DNA of 64,000 nt from the NCBI GenBank assembly GCA_934276635.1, contig CAKQTH010000004.1, positions 16,491 through 80,490 on the forward strand. The letters run 5' to 3'. Positions 37,775-46,700 of the stretch are shown piece after piece. Position 1 is the stretch's first letter. Every line of letters begins with the position of its first letter. The position numbers were made by a program, and so were the translations under genes. The notes under the pieces are model-generated. The model searched no databases. It was not told where the DNA came from and was given only the letters and a program-made list of their open reading frames with translations. This DNA is from an uncultured Alphaproteobacteria bacterium. Lineage in GTDB: Bacteria; Pseudomonadota; Alphaproteobacteria; RF32; CAG-239.

Positions 37775-39602
37775 ATTTTCTGGTTTTGCCTTGGTGTTCT
37801 TATGTTGCTTTGCATTTGCAACAGATTCTTTTTGTGCGCAAAAAATTGAAATAAAAGACAATATTGCCCTATACGGACAACCCAAATACGGCAGTAATTT
37901 CACTCATTTTGAATATGCCCGCAAAGACGCCCCGAAAGGCGGAAAAATCGTCCTTCCCGGATACGGAAATTTTGACAATTTCAATCCGTTTATTTTGAAG
38001 GGGAATCCGGCATCGCCCGCCGTTGACATTACCCTTGATTCGCTTGCGGTTGTGCCGGCAGACGACTATTCCACCGCATATCCGCTGATTGCTCAAAAAT
38101 TTGAGATCCCTGAAGACAAGTCTTTTATCGGTTTTATCTTAAACAAAAACGCAAAATTTTCCGACGGATCTCCAGTTTTGGCGGACGATGTGATATTCAG
38201 CTTTAATGCCCTGATAGAAAAAGGCTCGCCGATTTATAAAGTTTATTACGGCGATGTTGAAAAAACAGAAAAAATAAACGACCGCCATGTCCGGTTTTAT
38301 TTCAAAAAAAATTCCGAAAACAAAGAGCTTCCGCTGATTATATCGCAAATAAAGATTATGTCAAAAAAAGACTTTGAAAACAAAGATTTTTCAAAACCCG
38401 CGACAACTCCGCTTTTGGGCAGCGGGCCGTATGTTATCACCGATTTCAAACTCGGGAAATATGTTGTGCTGAAAAGAAACCCAGATTATTGGGCAAAAAA
38501 CCTGCCGACGCAAAAAGGATTTTACAATTTTGATACGGTCAGATTTGATTATTATCAGGATACGACCGTAACTTTGCAGGCGCTGTTTTCGGGCAATATC
38601 GACCTTCGAGAAGAATATATCGCAAAAATTTGGGTCACCGGCTATAATAATGATTTAGTAAAATCGGGCAAAGTCATTCAAGAAAAAATGTTTCACAAAA
38701 ATCCGGCGATTTTGCAAAACTTTTCGTTTAATCTGCGCCGACAAAAATTTCAAAACATAAATGTGCGCAAAGCCGTTGATTTGGCTTTTAATTTTGATTG
38801 GGCGAACGAAAAACTTTTTTATAACCAATATTCGCGCCTGCATAGCTATTTTACAAATTCCGAGATGGAGTCTTCCGGCCTTCCGCCAGAAAAAGAATTG
38901 CGGATTTTGGAACAATACAAAGACAAAATCAGGCCTGAGGCATTTGAAGAATATAAAAATCCGTCAAACAAAAGCGTTGAAGAAACCCGCGAAAATCTCC
39001 GTCAGGCCGTAAAGCTGCTGAAAGAAGCCGGATACGATTTTGTTGATGGCAAAATGACAAATCTTGCAACCGGAGAGCCGCTTGAAATTGAAGTTTTGAG
39101 CAACTCGTCAAACGGTGCGATTTTTAACCGCGTGATGCTGCCGTTTATTGAAAATCTGCGCAAAATCGGCATCAAAATGACCTTTAGAATTTTAGAAATC
39201 AACATCTTCAAAAATCGGCTCGATTCGTTTGATTTTGACATTGCGATAATTTCGTATCCGGTCAGCAAAATGCCGGGGAACGAGCAACGGGAATATTGGG
39301 GTTCGCGCTCAGCGAATACCAAAGGAAGTTTCAACTATATTGGCATCAAAAACGAGGTTGTCGACGAGCTGATTGAAAAGATTATATCCGCGCAGAAAAA
39401 AGACGATTATATCGCGCATATCAAGGCACTGGACAGGGTTCTTTTGAGCGAACACTATCTGATGTTTCAGTGGTATTCTCAGTTTAACCGCGTGGCATAT
39501 CAAAACAGATTGTGCCACCCCGAAAACAAGCTCCATTTGGGATTTCAGCTCTATACATGGTGGGACAAAACCGCAGAAAACAGCACGGAGTGCAAACAAT
39601 GA
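37755..39602 (+). CDS. yejA: YejA-type peptide ABC transporter substrate-binding protein
   Basis: 615 residues, exported (signal peptide INKFSGFALVFLCCFAFATDSFCAQ, cut near residue 28). Family 5 solute-binding protein: LYGQPKYGSNFTHFEYARKDAPKGGKIVLPGYGNFDNFNPFI is the YejA start, then FSDGSPVLADDVIFSFNAL, TPLLGSGPYVITDFK, LKRNPDYWAKNLP, and DIAIISYPVSKMPGNEQREYWGS. YejABEF imports peptides, including microcin C in enterobacteria. The true start is ATG 37755, inside the preceding gene. The stop overlaps the yejB start in ATGA. Confidence 0.93.
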   Translation: MKKIINKFSGFALVFLCCFAFATDSFCAQKIEIKDNIALYGQPKYGSNFTHFEYARKDAPKGGKIVLPGYGNFDNFNPFILKGNPASPAVDITLDSLAVVPADDYSTAYPLIAQKFEIPEDKSFIGFILNKNAKFSDGSPVLADDVIFSFNALIEKGSPIYKVYYGDVEKTEKINDRHVRFYFKKNSENKELPLIISQIKIMSKKDFENKDFSKPATTPLLGSGPYVITDFKLGKYVVLKRNPDYWAKNLPTQKGFYNFDTVRFDYYQDTTVTLQALFSGNIDLREEYIAKIWVTGYNNDLVKSGKVIQEKMFHKNPAILQNFSFNLRRQKFQNINVRKAVDLAFNFDWANEKLFYNQYSRLHSYFTNSEMESSGLPPEKELRILEQYKDKIRPEAFEEYKNPSNKSVEETRENLRQAVKLLKEAGYDFVDGKMTNLATGEPLEIEVLSNSSNGAIFNRVMLPFIENLRKIGIKMTFRILEINIFKNRLDSFDFDIAIISYPVSKMPGNEQREYWGSRSANTKGSFNYIGIKNEVVDELIEKIISAQKKDDYIAHIKALDRVLLSEHYLMFQWYSQFNRVAYQNRLCHPENKLHLGFQLYTWWDKTAENSTECKQ

Positions 39603-40678
39603 GAAACTATATCATCAAACGACTTTTGCTGATTCCACTGACTTTGCTCGGAATTTTGACCATCAATTTTTGCATAATCCAGCTGGCTCCGGGCGGCCCG
39701 GTTGATTATATGCTTTCAAAATACCGCGGAATGAATACCGATGCAAAGTCACAATTTTCGGGCACCGCGCAGATGAACAACACCACCGCGATGACGCAAA
39801 ATCAATATCAGGGCGCACAGGGAGTCCCCGAAGATTTGATTAAGGAGCTTGAAAAACAGTTCGGGTTTGACAAGCCGATGGGCGAGCGCTATCTCAAGAT
39901 GATAAAAGACTATGCAAAATTTGATTTCGGCAAAAGCTATTACCAGGACAAACCGGTGACGACTCTGATTGTTGAACGAATGCCTGTGTCGGTTTCGCTC
40001 GGGCTTTGGTCAACTTTGATAATATATTTGATTTCCATTCCGCTCGGAATCAAAAAGGCGGTGAAAGACGGCTCGAAATTTGACATTGCGACTTCGTTTC
40101 TTATCTTTGTCGGCTCGGCGATTCCGGTATTTTTGTTTGCGGTATTTTTGATTGTGTTCTTTGCGGGAGGAACATATCTTCAGTGGTTTCCGTTGCGCGG
40201 GCTGACTTCCGACAATTGGGATTCGCTGAGTTTGTGGGGCAAAATCATTGACTATTTTTGGCACATCGCATTACCGGTTTTGGCGATTGTAATCGGCGGA
40301 TTTGCAAGCCTGACAATGCTGACGAAAAACTCTTTTTTGGACGAGATAAACAAACAATATGTGATGACCGCAAAAGCAAAAGGACTGAACCAAAACAAGA
40401 TACTGTACGGCCATGTGTTCCGCAATGCGATGCTGATTGTCATTTCGGGATTTCCGACACTTTTGATAAAGATGATGTTTACCGGTTCGCTTTTGATAGA
40501 GGTTATTTTTTCGCTTTCTGGACTAGGTTTGCTCGGATACGAGGCGATTATGACGCGCGACTATCCGGTAATTTTCGGAACATTGTATATTTTCGCCCTG
40601 CTCGGCCTGATTTTAAAGCTGGTCGGCGACATCATATATTTTGTAGTCGATCCGCGCATAAATTTTGATAAAATATAA
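39599..40678 (+). CDS. yejB: YejB-type peptide ABC transporter permease
   Basis: 359 residues, close to the usual YejB length. First membrane span LLLIPLTLLGILTINFCIIQL, then the family motif LAPGGPVDYML, a Gln/Asn-rich periplasmic insert (SQFSGTAQMNNTTAMTQNQYQGAQG) typical of YejB, and the permease core with GIKKAVKDGSKFD and the EAA-type loop (KQYVMTAKAKGLNQNKILYGHVFRNA). Translationally coupled to yejA by ATGA. The partner permease yejE and the ATPase yejF do not follow; an autotransporter does, so they must lie elsewhere if the transporter works. Confidence 0.93.
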   Translation: MRNYIIKRLLLIPLTLLGILTINFCIIQLAPGGPVDYMLSKYRGMNTDAKSQFSGTAQMNNTTAMTQNQYQGAQGVPEDLIKELEKQFGFDKPMGERYLKMIKDYAKFDFGKSYYQDKPVTTLIVERMPVSVSLGLWSTLIIYLISIPLGIKKAVKDGSKFDIATSFLIFVGSAIPVFLFAVFLIVFFAGGTYLQWFPLRGLTSDNWDSLSLWGKIIDYFWHIALPVLAIVIGGFASLTMLTKNSFLDEINKQYVMTAKAKGLNQNKILYGHVFRNAMLIVISGFPTLLIKMMFTGSLLIEVIFSLSGLGLLGYEAIMTRDYPVIFGTLYIFALLGLILKLVGDIIYFVVDPRINFDKI

Positions 40679-40704
40679 CGGCACTTAACCTAAATTTAAG
40701 ACTT

Positions 40705-40734
40705 ATTACATACAATCGGCAACAAGTATATACT
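40705..40734 (+). promoter_or_regulatory. Probable promoter of the autotransporter pair
   Basis: TATACT (40729-40734, five of six) is preceded at 18 bases by ATTACA (40705-40710, four of six). It lies about 30 bases before the ATG of the giant autotransporter, in the 86-base gap behind yejB. Confidence 0.4.
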
Positions 40735-40764
40735 AACTTTAACCGAATATTTGGGTGTTTTTCG

Positions 40765-43700
40765 ATGAAAAAGATTATAAGTCTTGCTGTTCTTTGTGCA
40801 TTTTCGTTTGCAGACGAAGCTTCTGCCGCAGGTTTGGCTCCTGAAGATTTTAACCAAATGTATGCTTTGGCTCACAACGGCGAAGTTTATGCTCTGCGCG
40901 GTTCCGTTCAGCGCGGATTGAACATTGATTCTCTTGACAAATACGGAAATACGGGACTTTGCGTATCAATTTATCGTAACGACCAACGCGCATACAACAC
41001 CTTCCGCGCGGCCGGCGCAAACCCGAAACACCCCTGCACCCAAAATATTCCGACCGCAAGATACGAATCGTTTATGTCGTCTTCACGCGTGGTTGCCGTA
41101 AACGAAACTCCTCGCCAGGCGTTTAATGTGATTCACACCGGCTTTATATACAGCCCTAATTTTTGGAAAACGGCTTTGACCGGTGTTGCCGGAATTACTG
41201 CCATAGCACTGGCCGGGGGCGGCGGTGGCGGAGGCAGCAGTGCGGTAGAAGAAACCCCGTTGTTGGCCGGAGACAAGAGCCTTGCAATCATCAGCGGAAC
41301 CAAAAAGCTGGAGCCGCTGGTTGATGAAGACACAGGAGAAAAGACCGAACAAAACCTTATCGGCAAAATTTATTATAACGATGTAGAAACGCTTGGCGAA
41401 CTGCCGGAAATCTCATCGGTTACTTCTGCTATCGACATTCTGGAAAGAGGATACACCATCACCAAAATGCCACTGTCTTTAGCGCAAAATTTCGGCGTAT
41501 ATTTCAAAGTTACAAACGGCGCGAGCGTAAACTCATATACCGTACCGGAAGTTTCTGCCGGACAAATCGGTATGGTCGTTCAAGGCTACAAAACAGAATA
41601 CCGAGATGAAACAATTATTGAAACCGATGATGAGGGCAATGAGGTAGAAAAAACAATCAAAGTTCCTTATACAAAGGTTTCATCTCTAAAAAATTACGGC
41701 AAAATTGATGTGTTTGCCAGAAACGGCGCAATCGGTATGGTTGCCGGCAACTATGCAGAAGCAACAAACCTCAACGAAATTGAGTTAAAACTCGAGGAAG
41801 GCGGAACATTCAAAAACGCTGCAATTGTCGGCATGTACGGCGACACCGGCTCCAGCATATTTAACGAAAGCAACATCAGCGGCCACATGGAACCTGCAGC
41901 AGGCTCCGGCAGTGGCAGCATCATCGGTATGATGCTGAGTTTTGTTTCCAAAATAACCGACAAACTACCGACTTATGACAATGAAGAAGAAGGCAGCTCG
42001 AACGAAGTTGTTATGAAAGCCACTAACTCCGGCACCATAACTTTGGAATCAAACAACGCAAACACCATCGGCTTGGTCGGTATGGGTTCATATCTGGCCT
42101 CAAATATGTCTCCGGCCTCAAGCATCGGCAGCGCGATTTTGGAAAACACCGGAAATATAACAATAACCCATAAAGCGACCAACACTTCCGAGGGCTCTCA
42201 ATCAAGCCCCATCAGCTTAGTCGGCGGGCAAGGCTTGGTCGGCGGTATGGGAATGCGCGCTGACGCCCAAACAACAGCCATAAACTCAAACCGCATAACC
42301 ATTATCGGCGGGCAGAACAGCGCGGCCGGAATGGTAGCTGTCAACGGTGGAAAAATCCAAAATGACAAAGAAATCATCATCGGCAACGGCACAACCGTAA
42401 CTTCTGCTTTCGGTATGGCGGCGCTGAACGGAACAAGACGCGGCTACATTTCTGAAATCATCAACAACGGCACAATCAATTTGAAAGCCGGCACCAGCGG
42501 CTCAAAAGCAATTTATATTGAAGGCCAGACAAAAGTAACGCTCGGAGAAAACAGCAAGATAGATCTCAACTCTTATGGACAATCGGTTATTTATAACGGG
42601 AACCAGGACGGCACGGCGCTCGGCACCGACAGCTCACCGATTACCCTGAATGGGACAATAACATTGAACGGCGCCGCAAATGTCTCGAATCCTACTCCGC
42701 AATATGTTTTGGAAGGGAACTTCGGCAAAGTTGAAAACAAAGGCACAATCACTTTCACCGGCAACGCAAACGGTTCTCTTTTGTATCAAAACGGGAAAAT
42801 GGGAACATTTACAAACAGTGGAACAATAATTTGGAACTCCGCACTTGACGACAACTATGACCTTGATTATCTGCTTGACGCCAACGAATTTGTAAACAAA
42901 GGAACTTTTACTCTCAACCGTAAATTGTTCCAAGTAGGCTATCGTGAACTTGCTTGGTTAATCAAAGGGTCAAATGTCAACAAAGACTATATTTCAACCG
43001 GCAATATATCCATTAACAACAGCGATTCTATCGGCGGTATTGCGATTATAAACGACTCAAGCCTGAAAGATTCTTCTTCGCTGACATATGACGGCACCAT
43101 AAATGTTCCCGGCAACGGAATCTATACCAAAAATGTAGGAACTGTATCCTTTAAGGGAAGCCTTATAAGCAACGGAGGCAAATATGGTATCTGCAGTAAA
43201 AATGTCGGTTCATTTACCAACAGCGGCACAATTACCGGCAAATCTCTCCAAAACGGGATTTATGCCCTAGGTACAAATATAAATACCAGCACTTTTACAA
43301 ATGAAAGCACCGGAAAAATTGACGGTAATGCAATATACGGTATTCATGTAGATGTGTTTAATACTTTTACAAATAAAGCGCTCATAGGCAGTCGTCAAGG
43401 CGGCGGGATAATGAAGTATGGCATTTATGCTGATAATATCAATGATTTTTACAACTACGGTGAAATATATATTAAGAAAGGCAATGGTAATGATAGTGCC
43501 GTAATGGGGATTTACGGATATGATATTAGTAATACGTTCAAATCAACAGGGGACATAACCCTTGATTCTTCATATGCCCAATATGGTATATATCTACAGA
43601 CAGAACAGCCTGAAGCCACAGACATAGATATAGAAGGTAATATTGATTTAACCACCTCTGTTGCGGCAAGTCAATATTCATATGTTGCTGGTATTGATAT

Positions 43701-46700
43701 CACACAAGCCGGGAACGGTCCTAATGCAAAAAGTGATGCAAACTTAGGCTACACGGGCGACTCTAATTGCCGTACCGATCCTACAAAGTGCAAACAACTC
43801 AAAGTTAGTTCAGAATACAGAAATGCCGTCGGCATATCTCTTCACAATATTATGACCACAACCAACTATTATGTTATAACCGTGACTGGTAAAGCTTCAT
43901 CACAGAACCTTACCGGTATTGATATAGCAACATCTTATGAAAACGATGACTCCTATGCTCCGTCCAACGCTGTGTTTACAAACAACGGTCAGATAACAAT
44001 AAACTCACCCCAAGGTAGTACCGGAACAATAAAAGGTATCAATGCCAAAGAGATGAAGAAACTGACCAACAATGGCGATATTATCATAAACGCTACTTCC
44101 AGCGCAAAAACCTATGGTATTTATGCGGACGGTTCGGTGGCCGAGATTGAAAATAACGGTGTTATCGGAAATTCCAGCAGCGCCGCTGGTACTCGTATAA
44201 AATACGGTATCTATGTGGAAGATACATCTTCTCCGTACGATACACCCTACACGCCCACAACAATTACAAACAAAAAAAGTATTTGGACTTCAAATACTGG
44301 CATTTTTGCTCATAGTGATACATCTAACAAAAAATTTATAATTGATAATACAGCAACTATCGAATCATCCTCCGACGCTATTTATGTAAATGCAGACATC
44401 ATTGATATAACAAACTCCGGTCAATTGACCGTAACCGGTACAAACGACGGCTCTTATGGTGCCGGTATAAGAGCCAGCGGAAGGGCTGTTACAATTACAA
44501 ACTCAGGCACAATCAATTCAACCGCAAATGGTACATATGGTATCAATGTAAATACTAATAATGGTACTGCTACTATTACAAACACTGCTGAAAAAATTGA
44601 AACAACAGAAGCAGGTATTCGTGTCGAAAACACTAATGATGCTACCGTCAGAAATGAAGGAAACATTATTGCAGACGGGAATGCCCTTGTAGTAATTGCA
44701 AACAAATTTGCCATTACTAATACTGCAAGCTTAGAAGGGCATGGAACAAACAATGGTCCTATTGGTACCGCGCTCGGTATAGGTTTAGTTGCAACACATA
44801 CAGGCCAAAAGACCGAAAGTAGTGTTGAAAATTCCGGCAATATAATCAACTCAAATTATGGGATTAGCGCAAGAATTCTTCTCCCAAATATTCAAAATAG
44901 CAAAATTAATGTTACCAACTCCGGCACAATAGGAAAAGAAACCTATGACGAAGATGATAACCAACTTCGCGTTGGCATCGAGGGATATGCAAAGAACAGT
45001 GCAAACACTATAACTATAAGCACTACTGCAAATTCAAATATATATGTTAATACTCCGGGAGGCGCATACGCTCCGGCTATCGGAATTTTGGCAGGCGCAG
45101 AACTTACTACACTTAATACTAATGAAATACAAAATTATACAAACACCAACTATGTAAATAATCAGGGAAATATCACCGCAACAGTTAATAGTGCAGGTGC
45201 AGGCGCTTATGGTATATATGTTTACAAAGGCGGCACAGATACTGATGAACAATCACACAGTGTTATAAACAGCGGTGATATTACTATTAATGCAGATATC
45301 GGCAATGTATATGGAATATACATAAACAGCGGGACGGTTAAAAACGAAGGTAATATTACCATTAACGACACTGGCAATATATCGTACGGCATACATCAGG
45401 ACAACGGCTCGACCGTGCTCAACACCGGCGGCATTTCCGGCGCAATATACGGCATATTTTCAGCTATGAAAGATGACGATATTTATATCTACAATGGCAC
45501 CAGCGATGACAACGAAAATGCTATCATCGAAAATGTTGGTTACGGTTTGTATGTTGATATAACAAACTCTATCAACAATCTCAAAAATATTACGATGATA
45601 AACAATGGCACAATCAATGCTAATAAATACGGAATGAGCATTGGGGGCTCCAATGGAACAGTAAATCTTGAAAATACATTAACATTCAAAAATGCCGGAA
45701 CAATCAATGTCGAGGTGGGCGCAATCGGTATGTATATTGATTTTACTGGAACAGCTTCCAACTCCGGAACAATCAATGTCGTAGGAGCTACTCAAGGTGC
45801 TAACATTTCGACAGTCGGTGTTCGTGTAAACAGCGCAACCGATGAAGCAGACTTATATGATGGCAATTTCACTAACGAAGAAGACGGAATAATTGAAGTT
45901 AGCGGAAATATGGCAAGAGCTATACAAGCAACTACCGGTGGCACAATCACAAATAACGGCACAATAAAAGTTAATGGAGACAACAATGTTTCTGCTATTA
46001 TGTTAACTAACGATTCTGGTCAAGGCGCTATTCACACGAAAATAAACAACGCCGGAACAATTTATCTTAGAGGCATCACAGCCGCAAACGGCATTTATTC
46101 GCAAAATTATTTTGCTGATAGAAATTCAGGTAAAGGAACCATAAACATAGTCAAAGGTACCGGATTAACTAAGATAGACAATGCCGGAACTATCAACATT
46201 GCCGCCGGATTTACCGATTTTGACATTGATTCTGATGAGATGAACACCACTGGGGCGGAATCAATCGGTATTCTTAATGCCAACAACCTCTCGGGCGGAA
46301 AACTCAATATCAGTTCGAATATTGATAACTCCAATAATTCGATTTTGAAAGAAGATGTAACCGCTTCAGGATATACTTTCACCGGCCCGATAGGTATGAA
46401 ACAATCCGGCGGAAATACAGATGCTTTGACCATCTTGCACAACCAAGGAACCATTAATGTCGCAGGCAATGGTGCTATTGGAACCTGGGCAGAAAATCTG
46501 CAAGATGTTTATAACGACTATAACGGCATTATAAATGTCAGCGGTGAAGGCGCCGTCGGTATGGTAAACGATGGGAGAAAGAAAGAAGACACTTCGGCCT
46601 CGGTTACTGCCAACAACGGCAGCATTTATGTCACAGGTGAAGGCGCTGCCGGAATGTTCACTTTTGGCGGCAACGGCAGTATCAGAAATAAATTCGAGGG

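Noticed and set aside
41213..41233. Gly-rich codons of the giant autotransporter as a third slippage tract
   Set aside because: The run is interrupted (GGGGGC GGC GGT GGC GGA), so it is not a homopolymer long enough to slip readily.
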